Under the pieces are notes generated by a model. The model worked only from the letters and a program-made list of their open reading frames with translations, had not been told where the DNA came from and did no database searches. DNA of 64,000 bases from Homalodisca vitripennis (lineage: Eukaryota; Arthropoda; Insecta; Hemiptera; Cicadellidae), in NCBI RefSeq assembly GCF_021130785.1, contig NC_060214.1, forward strand, positions 3,809,001-3,873,000, given 5' to 3'. A program made the position numbers and the translations under genes. Positions 1 to 9,170 of this stretch are shown here, in pieces (within the stretch, counting starts at the first letter, position 1; the number at the start of each line of letters is the position of its first letter).

Positions 1-133
1 GAAGATGTGATGAACATTGCAGTCACAGCTGAGAATAAAGACTGAGCTTCTCTCTCTCTGCAGCTCTTCAATAATCTTTCTACTTCTAATGGTTGGACAG
101 TTTGTTGAAGAGTTGGAGAAGTAGGCTTAGGCT

Positions 134-1488
134 ATGGTTACCTCTTTTACCCCTTCCTGTGGTGCCACTTTCACAGTGACCGCCACCAAATCTCTTGAGA
201 TCAAGTCTGCAACAGGAAAAGCTGTTATATATTTTGAAATTAGAACACATGCTCTTGGATTATCAATTGAACAATCATATATTACAATTAAATGCAGATC
301 TTCAAGCCCAAAATAATAGAGGCACGTACGACTAGAAGCTCAGAGTATCTATGAGGAAAATGACCTAAAATTAGGTCAACTTGTAGATGACTAAGCAATA
401 AGAATATGAGAACTCGAGAAAACTATCTCAGGACTGCAAAAGAAAATTAAAAGTCATGAAGTGCCGACTATAGATTCTGACTCACAGACTTCTCCCCCAG
501 AGGAAGTTACCCCAGTAATCGAGAGTAATCACATTGCTCTCCTATTGGGCATGTCCGAAATTAAAACAAAAGTAGATCACATAGAGGTCATTATTAAAAC
601 TTTGACTAATCAAAGACAAAGCAAAACCTTGACCATACCTATGACTGAAACAAACTAAACTACAACCCCAGGAGTCAGTCAAAACCTGCAGTCAAAAACT
701 GGACTATTCAATGACTACACCTTTATCACTGACCACAGGAAACAGACAAACCTGTAATAAAACCCTGAACAACACCTTGACCATGCCAATAACAGTATTA
801 GGCCAAACTATTATTACAGGAGACAGCCAAACCTGCATTCAAAAACTGGATCATTTAGTGACTACACCTTTATCAGTGACCTCAGGAAACAGACAAACCT
901 GTAATAAAAAACTGAACAAAACCTCGACCATGCCAATGACAGTATTAGGCCAAACTATGACTACAGGAGACAGCCAAACCTGCAACAAAAAACTTATCAC
1001 ACCTACAGAGAAAAAAAACCAACCCCTAAAAAATAAGCACTCTCTCCATTTGGAAACAGGCAAGAAGGCAAATAGAAATAAGTTTAGTGTGTCTCTGCAA
1101 GTTGCAAAAGCTGCAAAAAAGTCAAACAACCCAGGGCAACAACCTGCTAACTTACCTAAACACAAGGTAAAAGTAATGCAAGGACCTCCAATTAATGCTA
1201 AAAAGGAGCTGAGAATGAGAGTCTAGAAGAGTTTTACATTAACACATAAATTTTTATATTGACCACATGCCTAGGAAATATAGTCAACTCTTTCAACAAC
1301 TAAATACTGAACCTGCACCATCCATGCTCCCCACCTATGCTCAGCCTCTCGTGCTTCCATCCTCACCACCTGCATTTGGTCAACAAATCCAAGTAATAGC
1401 GGATGTTCACCAGCCTGATACTCCTTCCACAGAGCAAAATCATGTTTCTTTTTTAGAGCATCGGAAAAAACAAGGAATCAATTCCTAA
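134..1488 (+). pseudogene. LINE ORF1 remnant with internal 49-codon repeat
   Basis: Probable remains of the ORF1 (nucleic-acid-binding, gag-like) protein of the LINE that fills the left 4 kb. Three open stretches (134-316, 461-658, 711-1226) and a proline-rich tail (1267-1488) are separated by stops and frame changes. Around 364-480 a frame with a few stops reads as a heptad-like coiled coil (ELEKTISGLQKKIKSHE), as expected for ORF1. The 711-1226 stretch is Thr/Asn-rich and built on an in-frame repeat, and ends basic (many K and R), which would suit RNA binding. No zinc knuckle was seen. Role assignment is by position before the endonuclease; the sequence itself is not a family I recognise. 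Confidence 0.5.
601..1000 (+). repeat. 147-bp in-frame tandem repeat
   Basis: The segment starting at 711 (ATGACTACACCTTTATCA) recurs at 858 (GTGACTACACCTTTATCA), a 147-bp period that is 49 codons, so the frame is kept. A partial extra copy precedes it: GAGTCAGTCAAAACCTGCAGTCAAAAACTGG near 672 matches the end of the unit near 819, and CCTTGACCATACC near 628 matches CCTTGACCATGCC near 775. About 2.7 copies in all. Confidence 0.85.
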
Positions 1489-2008
1489 ACAGTTCAATAC
1501 AACACAGCCCTGTGCCAGAGAAAGTGAAACATAAATCCCTTACTATCCTACATTAAAACACAGACAGAATTGTGAACAAATTTGAACGCCTGAACACTCC
1601 TCAACATTTTAAAACCTGACCTGATCGTGACGGAACATGGACTGGCAAAAGACACATTGTCAAAAACAAGACTAATAGGAAACTCACTGATAGCAGAATA
1701 CTGCAGAAAAACACCATCAGAAGGGAGGAATTGCTGTATTCACAAATGACACTTTAAAATGTCAAATTGAAACAATTGACACTTATGAATACAGTATGGA
1801 AGTGATATGTGAAGTAGCAATTGCTAAGATTGAACTTGGCAAGTCCAGTCTCTACCTAGTTGGGGTTTACAGGACCTAAAGGAAACTTGGAGGCGGGTCT
1901 GGATGTTGTAGTTGACGCATTAGAACGCTTACCAACTAACAAGCCAGTAGTAATCATGGGTGACATTCAAGTCCTCCTGGGAAAATTCACTACCCCTGTC
2001 CAAACTAC

Positions 2009-2190
2009 CAAAGATGGCATACCACTCTCTTGCTATTGCAGGGCAATCAAAGAGCAGATGCTCAGCAGTCTCCTCCTGCTCATTACATCCTCCACAGAGC
2101 GGATCCTCCTAAAGGATGCCAACTCTGTGAAGATGCTTCCTCAGGTGACCATGCCTCGTAATGAGACCAATGACCTTAGAAGACATTGAT
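2009..2190 (+). pseudogene. Possible LINE RNase H C-terminus, plus strand
   Basis: The frame beginning near 2020 reads QGNQRADA at about 2038-2062, which resembles the GNxRADxLA end motif of LINE-encoded RNase H. It continues to a cysteine pair (CQLC) near 2120 and a stop. The match is short. It could be the 3' end of the element that inserted here with its poly-A. Confidence 0.3.
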
Positions 2191-2324
2191 CTGTTTAATG
2201 AGAGAAGGTCCGAAGCCACCTTGGAGGAAGCCACCTTGACTGTAATACCATTCTACTCACTCTCAAACCCGGATGCAACCTCCACCTTCTCTCATGCTCC
2301 GCGCGAATCCATTTCGAGACAACC

Positions 2325-2610
2325 CTAGAGGAATTCACACCTTGGAACACTGCAGAACGGTTGAGGGCCCGTCATAATTGTCGCTGAGCCCTGGTTGGCC
2401 AGGGCATCAGCTCTTTCGTTCCCAAGAATCCCCTCATGACCAGGAACCCAACAAACGGTTACATTGTTGATTCTGGCAAAGGAGGAAACGGCCTGAGAGC
2501 AATCCCAAACCGTTTGTTGAACTGCTGAAGTTGTAGACTGGTGGGCCTCATGGTGTGTTTCCGGGGTGCGCAAAAAGCCCTTGAGGCTTAAGTGCATGGC
2601 AGTAGACCAC
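2325..2610 (-). pseudogene. LINE RNase H domain fragment, minus strand
   Basis: The minus-strand translation contains VWDCSQAVSSFARINNVT and then VCWVPGHEGILGNERADA followed by LANQGSA. The WVPGHxGxxGNExADxLA signature is the end of the RNase H domain carried by I-like and related LINE ORF2 proteins. The following GPQPFC is also typical of these proteins. Only the RNase H end survives; no RT lies next to it on this strand. It lies inside the insertion bounded by the 16-bp duplication, so it came as cargo or a nested insert. Confidence 0.7.
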
Positions 2611-3827
2611 CCCAAGGGAAAAAAAATCATGGGTGACATTAATATTGACAGCAAGGCTAAAAAGAATGACTACATTCTAATGACAGAAATCTTGACTAGT
2701 TACAACATCCAGAGACTGGACCTCCCATACACTAGAATCACACCAACCTCCAGAACATCCATAGACTGTGTATGCACTAACCTGCAGCTAGAAAAGCAGC
2801 ATGTTAAGGTTTTAAAACACAGCAATCTCAGACCACACAGGACAACTCTGTACCGTCAACTTGGAAAACTACTTACCCCCACCACCATCGGCTGAATGCA
2901 GAAACACGAGTACAAGAAATTTGCTTACAATTACCTTAAGTTACAAGCTCTCCTTCACCAGTAAAACTGGACAGCAGTCTACAGCTCAACGAATGCAGAG
3001 GAGTCTTACAACAGTTTTAGCGGTATTCTTTCTAACGCAATAATATGACAGGCCCTATAACGAAAATGAGAATAAAAAAAACGAAATAAGCAAATTCTGA
3101 CTGACCCCATAGCAACGCAGTTGAGGAGACCTTACATTGAAGCTCAAGACTTGCACAATATAACTGGAAGTGAGATTCACAAAAATAATGCAGCTCAATT
3201 AAAGAAAGAATATGACCTTAGGCTGAAACATCTGAGACGACAAGAAAACATTGACGTGATAACAGTAGCAGATAAAAAATCAAAGGCAATATGGCAAATC
3301 ATATATTCAGAGAGGAAGTCAAAAGAGGTTAAGCCCCTGCCCTTAGCATTAGACATATAGGGAGAACTGATAAGTGACCCAGTCAAAATTGCAGAACATT
3401 TTAACAATTTTTTCATAAACATAGACAAAGACACAATACATAAAAACCAAGACAGTGTTCAAAGAATACTATCAGACGCAAATCCAGATATTTCAAATTT
3501 AATACTACAACTGACATCCCTAGAAGAGGTAGACAAACTAATCTGATCATTGAAAACCAAAACCTCTGCTGGATATGACAGTGTCTCTACAAAAGTGTTG
3601 AAAATATGTAAAGAAGAAATAGTTGGTCCTCTAGTGAATGTCATTAACAAATCTTTCACTTCTGGAACATTTCCATCTGCTTTAAAAATATCTAAAGTTT
3701 ATCCAAAGCTCAAACAAGGAAACACCAAACAACTTGCTAACTATCGGCCGATACCACTGATACCAACTTTTTCTAAAGTTATGGAAAAATTATTTTTGCC
3801 TCTAGCTACCAACTCCCTGTACACAGA

Positions 3828-3980
3828 CTGACAGCCACAGAAAGGAAACCGACCTACGCTGGAGCCAAGTTATGGAATGCCCTTCCAGAGGACCTGAAGA
3901 AGACCAGCAGGCTGCAGTTTGGACAACTCCTGAAGTACTGGCTACAAGAACATCCTTTCTACCAACTTGATGAATTTTAA
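3828..3980 (+). pseudogene. LINE ORF2 C-terminal tail (51 codons) plus 3' UTR start
   Basis: From 3828 an open frame reads LTATERKPTYAGAKLWNALP, then PEDLKKTSRLQFGQLLKYWL and a final PFYQLDEF before the TAA at 3978-3980. The pattern 'LWNALP ... W/FL ... HPFY' is the usual end of jockey/CR1-type ORF2. It directly follows the RT entry motif, so about 1.2 kb of coding sequence normally found between them is missing. Downstream, 3981-4045 is the 3' UTR with AATAAA-like signals. Confidence 0.75.
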
Positions 3981-4069
3981 CATGTATTTCTATGGCCCCT
4001 GTTCTTATCTCTATGATAATGCACAAAAGAATGTCAATAAACAATAATAATATGAGATTACCAACCTGA

Positions 4070-4470
4070 ATCATCAATCCTCTGATGTAACCTCTGTTGG
4101 TCCAAGGTTTCGGGATTAGGGTGATATCCAAGCCTGTTGTGATTGACCTCCTACCCACGATATCAGTTGTATGAGGCGTACATTTAAGCCTTTTCACCAC
4201 CTCCTCCTGGTGGTCCATCCCTGTCCGACCTCTTGGAGTGTTTGGGGACACTGCTCCCCTTTTTTCCCCTAGCCGAGACTGATGGTCCTTATAGAGAGGG
4301 TCTCTTCTTCAGGCAGAGGAAGCAAGTTGGTTTATCTTTATAGACCGCCGCACTGGCTACAGGAGTAGAAGGTATGTTCAGATACCTCTGATACCTTTTT
4401 GGTCTCTTCCACTTCCATTTCGTCAGTGGTGCTTTTTTCCTTGGTGACTCTTATCCATATTCTTGTTGCT
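4070..4470 (-). pseudogene. LINE endonuclease N-terminus fragment, minus strand
   Basis: The minus strand from about 4170 to 4070 reads TTGLDITLIPKPWTNRGYIR followed by GL, matching the opening of LINE endonucleases (xxDIALIxEPW..., where the Glu is replaced by Lys here). Upstream (to about 4470) the minus frame is Lys/Arg/Ser/Pro-rich and may be ORF1 or linker. The fragment is truncated at 4070 where the 3' tail of the plus-strand LINE begins. It might belong to the same family as the minus-strand RNase H piece at 2.3-2.6 kb, but nothing joins them. Confidence 0.5.
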
Positions 4471-4694
4471 CTACAAAAATGATCAATGTTTGTGAAAAAA
4501 ATTCCAAAAACAAATGAATCACAGCAGATAATTTAGTTCTAGAGAGAAACTAAAATTTTTCTCCGAAATTTACAAAACAATTAAATGAACAATTTACAAT
4601 TTTTTTCAAGAATTATAAAAAACATACAGGAAAGTGATCCTAAGCTGCAAAAGTATATGATGTCTTAAAATCAATTCCCTCTTCCAGAAACAAC

Positions 4695-5270
4695 TTGGGG
4701 TGCAATTCACCGTTGCTGTTGGGCAAGGTCTTCGGCCATCTGAACCTCAAGTACGCCCCTCGCGAAGACAGCCCCATTTCGTCAATGGTGTTGTCGCCTG
4801 TCGTTGAGGATGAGCTTCACCGAATTATTCAGCAGCTCCCAGCCAAAAACTCAAAAGACATCAATCTAATGTCTCCATGGCTCATAACAAAATGCTGCAA
4901 GCTTTTAGTGAGACGATTAACTAAAATTGCTAAAGTTATTAACATTTTCAAGAAGGACGACCCAGTTTCAATTACTATCAGCCTGCCTCAATTTTGCCAG
5001 TGCTAAGCAACATTTTTGAACAGCTTTAATAGGGATGTTTCACTTTTTGAACAAATGCAATCAGCTATCAAGTGAAAAATTTTGTTTCAGGAAGGGCAAA
5101 TAGACAACAAAGTAGTAGTGAGTCTTGTCAATATGATTGTAGAGGGAATTGAATGTCAAAACCACACAATGAGTGTGTTCCTAGACCTGTCCAAAGCATT
5201 CGACTGTGTTGACCATGGCACACTGCACGACAAACTTGAGTTCTATGGCATTATTATTAAAAATTGTTGA
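4695..5270 (+). pseudogene. LINE reverse transcriptase fragment (motifs 0 to A)
   Basis: The stretch opens with a pre-RT region (VVEDELHRIIQQLPAKNSKD), then in shifted frames SITISLPQ and SILPVLSNIFEQL near 4980-5030, and [15 protein letters not shown] near 5090. RT motif A is clear at about 5178-5220: [20 protein letters not shown], with the catalytic Asp. It ends at KLEFYGI near 5255; motif B and the second Asp pair are absent. It is a truncated LINE unrelated in sequence to the 1-4045 copy. At least three frame breaks are needed. Confidence 0.75.
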
Positions 5271-5890
5271 ACGATGTATTGATAGTAATGTAGCTCCCCT
5301 TCTTAAAGGTCGTTCACTAATATCAGAGATAAATTTGAAGTGATCGGGCAGATAAACAGGATATTTGGTTTTGATAATAAAATGTAGAATAGAACACAAT
5401 AGTTTTGATTGAGTATTTAAATAATTTTAAGATAGTAATTTTTACTTCATAAATTTAAACATTACTGATAGAAAAATTGTAAAATACACACCTTTTTACT
5501 TCACTGAATCGTGTGTCTTTTCAAGCTTATGACTGTGAAACACTGCAAGTAGTTAGTATTTTATTAAAAACTGACGCTCTTTCCAGTGCCTCAATAAGGA
5601 AATAGTAGTATTAACAATCTCCTAGTTTTATCTTTGACAGTAAGTTGTAACCTACATTTTCCTGTGCATTATAACTGTGGTATTTTCCTGTTGGAGACTA
5701 TTCCACCCTCAACCACAGTACAATCTAGCTTTGACATTGACAATTGATTAACTCTTATCTTGATTGTTGACCTTGAAACTTGAATGAGGTTGTTTGGATA
5801 AATCTGTGCTATCTGAGAACGAATAAGTTTGCTTACTTGCAATGCTATAGTTTAATTAATAAAATACTGTTCTGTGTTTTTAAAAAAATA
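5271..5890. other. No gene seen
   Basis: AT-rich sequence with only very short ORFs. No protein motif, RNA gene or terminal repeat was recognised. Confidence 0.6.
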
Positions 5891-5901
5891 CAAAGGGTAA
5901 A

Positions 5902-6560
5902 TTGATTAGATTGACTTCAAAATACTACGATTACCCTCTCATATTCATACAGACATTCATATATTCATACAGACATTCATCTTTCATGTCAAAAGATTTT
6001 ATAGACTCTCTTAACTCCAAAGGCACAGCAACAAGTAGAACTACACCATATAATCCTCAAGGAAATGGCCAGATCGAACGTTACAACGGCATAGTCTGGA
6101 AGGCTATTACACTGTTGGTAAAAAGTCGCAATTTAAGAATAAATGAATGGGAGTACGTCTTAAATGATTCCTTACATTCTATGAGGTCTTTACTAAGCAC
6201 TGCTACAATATTGTGGCACCGCATGAACGAATGTTTATTAACACCAGAAAATCTTCAAACGGCCAATTTTTACCAAACTGGCTAATTGAATCTGAAAAAG
6301 TGTTCTTGAAGAGAAATGTAAGACAGAGCAAGTACAATCCGCTGGTAGACTAGGTCGAACTAATAGATGTAAATCCCAATTATGCAACTATACGTCTCAA
6401 TAACGGAGATGAGAAGACAAGTTTCCCTGAATCAGCTAGCTCCAAAATTGAGGCAATGCCACTGTACTATCAAAAGATAACACAGATCAATCTGTTTTGG
6501 TAGTGGACCAACCGGACACTAATATCTCTGAAGATTCACAAATATCAAACCAGGGAATAT
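5902..6560 (+). pseudogene. Ty3/gypsy integrase C-terminal half (old copy)
   Basis: The open frame reads SRTTPYNPQGNGQIERYNG near 6030-6090, the third catalytic-Glu region of a retroviral-type integrase (PxNPQGNGxxER). It continues with the post-core helix region (WKAITLLVKSRNL, EWEYVLNDSLHSMRSLL). In another frame after 6285, VFLKRNVRQSKYNPLVD and VELIDVNPNYATIRLNNGDE form the C-terminal chromatin/nucleic-acid-binding part. The pattern is that of gypsy polyproteins often labelled K02A2.6-like. The first two catalytic residues, RT and protease are missing, and a TAG stop sits near 6352. Confidence 0.75.
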
Positions 6561-7116
6561 CTATGATGGATGAGAGAATTAGCTTGATGTATTTCAGATT
6601 TGATGAAGGCCCCTCGTTGCTGCCCCAATTTGATATATGTCCCCCGGTTGCAGCGCCTTTTTGATGAATGTAAATTTGAAGTGATGTCAATTTGATGAGA
6701 GTCCCAGGTTATAACGCCAATTTGCTGTGTGTCACCTTCACTTTGGTTGCGATAATTTGCTGAAAGTCAGTTCTTTAGAGTTATTGACTCACCATGTAGT
6801 TGTACGCCCCTTGTCACTAGTGGCACGTTGTTGTACCATGTTCCTCATCATGGTATCGGTCGCCATCTTGCCCAATGCTAGCTGTATTCCCTCGGTATTA
6901 CTCAAAAATTATTAGATTTGAACGTCTCTGGTGTTATCACCAGAGACAAGTCTGTGTGTATGTCAGGGTTCCAAAATGTGGTAAGTAATGATTACAAAAT
7001 TTAACATCACTCCACACTTTTTATAAAAGGGATATTTAAAGAAAGTCAAAGCAAGTGACCACGAGATTAATTTATTAAATGTCACACTCTCAACACATAT
7101 TATAACTTCACTCACC
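6561..7116. other. Degenerate short repeats, decayed gypsy sequence
   Basis: Between the two recognisable gypsy pieces lie imperfect repeats of a T-rich unit (AATTTGATxxxxGxCCC, with GTTGCAGCGCC or GTTATAACGCC) at about 6590, 6630, 6690 and 6750. No protein homology was seen. It probably represents decayed gypsy sequence with a local repeat expansion. Confidence 0.35.
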
Positions 7117-7947
7117 TTGCAGTGCTTTGATAATTTTAAAAGTCTAAACAATATCCCATCCTTGATTAAATTTCAATATACTATACAACAGATCATTACT
7201 ATCCCAGGAGAACTAACACAACCTCCTTGCTTCGAGTCTGGTGAAAGAAGAAGGAATCTCCGTATAAAACGACGGATACCGACTCAAAACAATAGTCATC
7301 CCTTCTCTCGTTCAAATCAGCGTCTTCACGAATAAATATAATTTGATTCTTTCTTTATAATTGTCGAAATTTATTACGTTTACTATAATTAATCAATTTA
7401 AGTATTTCTATTTTCTTTTTATTATTTTTTCAAAGCTTTTTATTTAAATTTTTAGCAACATGTGCTTTATGACGTCATCAATATACAAGTCATTCATACC
7501 ACAATTGGCTTTTCTGCGTAATTCTATTTAATGTTTTTGTAAAACACGAATTTTGGTTATGTTTACTTCATTTTAATTAATCAAATTTTTTCCCGAATAA
7601 AGTTCAATAAATTTCTTCGTTATTAAATAAATCTCAATTCCGACAACATGTGATTCACTGACGTCACAGTCTGCCGATTCATTGACGTCACAGTCTGCCA
7701 ATTCCCCGCGAATATTCAAATGTCGTAATTTGACCTGTTACAAGCTCTTCGCTGGATCGTGATCGTCTTGCAACCACTTTCTTATTCATCTAAACCAAGT
7801 AATTCATACGCTCCGTCACAAAACATTGATTCCCCTCAACCAACTAAACACATTCATAATTCTGATTACCCACTTTTAAGACGAACTACAAGAAATAGAC
7901 ATCTTCCGAAATACCTAGAAGACTATTCCCTACCAAGGTGGGGGTAA
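7117..7947 (+). pseudogene. Tail of the old gypsy polyprotein, interrupted
   Basis: Two basic, low-complexity open stretches (7201-7335, with SGERRRNLRIKRRIP, and 7759-7947, with LRRTTRNRHLPKYLEDY) look like the end of a K02A2.6-type gypsy polyprotein, whose C-terminus usually contains an R-R-S/T-x-R-x-R-x-x-P-x-Y/K-x-L-x-D-Y motif. The final TAA is at 7945-7947 and is preceded by a purine tract (AAGGTGGGGG at 7935-7944) that may be the polypurine tract. About 420 bp of AT-rich sequence with CRE-like sites separates the two pieces. Confidence 0.5.
7652..7699. repeat. 24-bp tandem repeat with CRE-like palindromes
   Basis: GATTCAYTGACGTCACAGTCTGCC occurs twice in tandem (7652-7675 and 7676-7699). 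Each copy carries the palindrome TGACGTCA (7659-7666, 7683-7690), the consensus cAMP-response element. A third TGACGTCA lies at 7470-7477 after a similar CAACATGTG context. Function is unknown. Confidence 0.6.
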
Positions 7948-7948
7948 A

Positions 7949-8441
7949 TGTGGTGAATAATTAATACAAACTATCATATGTTTACATCACATGTCTTTTT
8001 GTCCAAACTTATTTTATTTTTCTGTATTGTTTGGCTGTATTAATTTTCTACGGTTTATATTGAGATGATTAAAACCTTTGTTCTGCTACTTTACTAAGTG
8101 GATTTTAGTTTCCATTACAATACTATTGTACAACATTTATTTAATTTTTACCTGTTTTCATTGTTCTTAATTTTGTGGATGTAAATGTTAACTATGTCTA
8201 ACTATTTATTTGTGAATGTGTGAGTCTTTTTAATCTGTTATGTTCTTGCCATAACAAATTTTTCAACATTTATTAGTATTTATAATGTTATTCTATATTT
8301 ATTAAAATGTTTACTTAAATATAGTAGTTCCAAACAGAATGCAACTTATGAAAAGGTAAAATTGTGTTATATTTCTATTGACAAAATCTATTGCATCACT
8401 GTATGTTTAATGATGAATAAAATCTTGAATCTACTTCCACA
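7949..8441 (+). repeat. Putative 3' LTR of the old gypsy element
   Basis: Sequence directly after the polyprotein stop and purine tract starts TGTGGTGAATAATTAATAC. It contains a polyadenylation-like AATAAA near 8416 and could end in CA at 8440-8441, just before an unrelated LINE frame begins at 8447. There is no second LTR in the window to compare with, so the borders are inferred. Confidence 0.35.
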
Positions 8442-8446
8442 GCCTC

Positions 8447-9170
8447 AATCTCACAACAAACTCTTCAAAAATCAACGTTTTGAATTTTGTCTTGCACACT
8501 GTGGGCCTGCCACCTTTTTTGGCTGACTCCAAGCTGTAAGAAGTCAGCTCTTTAAAATACCTAGGAATGCGTTGATTGAGGAATGCACAATGATGAGAAC
8601 ATTCACCATGTTTGTGCCAAAATCTGCTCAGACATTTTTGTTTTGAGATCTTAAGCCAAATACTGCTCGAGTCAGGTACTAATTACGGCGTATTGTGGCT
8701 TGATTTTACCCAATGTGTAGTACGGAGTGGTCCTTTGGTTAACTTGTGCAAACACTCAGTTTCAAAGAGCATTCAGACTCCAAAAAAAAGCAATTAGAAT
8801 AATCGCTAAAATCAAATTTAGAGAGTTGTGCAGGCAAGCTTTCAAGGAATTGCAGGTGTTGGCTATGCAGTGGTTCTACATTTTAGAAACTACTTTGTTT
8901 TGTGTGAGTAAATCTGCCTTAACCAGAGGCCGAGACATACACATGTATGAGACACGTGGCAGAGCGAACTACCGAATTGGGAGACACAGAACAGCAAATT
9001 TTGAACGCTTGCCCTTGTAAGCGGGTGTGCATTTCCTCAACAGACTGCCCAATTCAATTAAAGATGCTCCAACGCCTAAGGCATTAAAGACTCGCCTCAA
9101 ACGCTTCTTGGTGTCTCAAGCATTCTATAATGCGGGTGAGTTTTAGGCATTCAACTGGGAGACCGCCCAA
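8447..9170 (+). pseudogene. LINE ORF2 C-terminal half (post-palm region)
   Basis: From 8447 a frame with stops reads NLTTNSSKINVLNFVLHT and VSSLKYLGMR, the region after RT motif C (the 'KT..F' and 'KYLG' motifs D/E). It continues with FRLQKKAIRIIAKIKFRE near 8770-8830, and ends with HFLNRLPNSIKDAPTPKALK and LKRFLVSQAFYNAGEF by about 9145. This is the thumb/C-terminal part of a jockey/CR1-type ORF2. The 5' part is missing, either truncated at insertion or cut by the adjacent gypsy LTR. It is distinct from the other LINEs in the window. Confidence 0.75.

Larger units (their letters stand above)
1952..2640 (+). mobile_element. Retro-inserted composite segment with 16-bp target duplication
   Basis: AATCATGGGTGACATT occurs at 1952-1967 and again at 2625-2640, exactly where the endonuclease GDI motif is split, so 1968-2624 is an insertion. 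The right end has an A run just before the second duplication (GGGAAAAAA), as left by target-primed reverse transcription of a plus-strand copy. The payload holds RNase H-like remnants on both strands. Confidence 0.75.
1560..3806 (+). pseudogene. LINE ORF2 remnant: endonuclease and start of reverse transcriptase
   Basis: Frames read with shifts give an apurinic-like endonuclease domain: KFERLNT near 1580, GGIAVFTND near 1730, SSLYLVGVYR near 1850, and VVIMGDI near 1950, the conserved Asp-bearing motif. After the 1968-2640 insertion the domain resumes with NIDS and runs to about 2850. A linker follows (3121-3360), then the RT entry (3550-3806) with the typical TSAGYDSVSTKVLK and LANYRPIPLIPTFSKV motifs. 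The RT stops just after EKLFL, so motifs A-E (catalytic aspartates) are missing. No functional enzyme is possible. Confidence 0.8.
1..4045 (+). mobile_element. Non-LTR retrotransposon (LINE), degraded, plus strand
   Basis: ORF1-like sequence, an EEP-type endonuclease, the start of a reverse transcriptase and the last 51 codons of ORF2 follow one another on the plus strand in normal LINE order. The element ends in an A/T-rich tail with a polyadenylation-like signal (caataaa near 4037) and a short CAATAATAAT run. It is broken by a secondary insertion at 1968-2624, by many stops and frameshifts, and by loss of almost the whole RT palm domain near 3808. The 5' end lies at or beyond the window edge. 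The family is jockey/CR1-like by domain order; I cannot name the exact family. Confidence 0.8.

Noticed and set aside
851..1165. Minus-strand 104-codon ORF rich in Phe/Leu/Cys
   Set aside because: It is the antisense of the repeated ORF1 stretch; its regularity comes from the 147-bp repeat.
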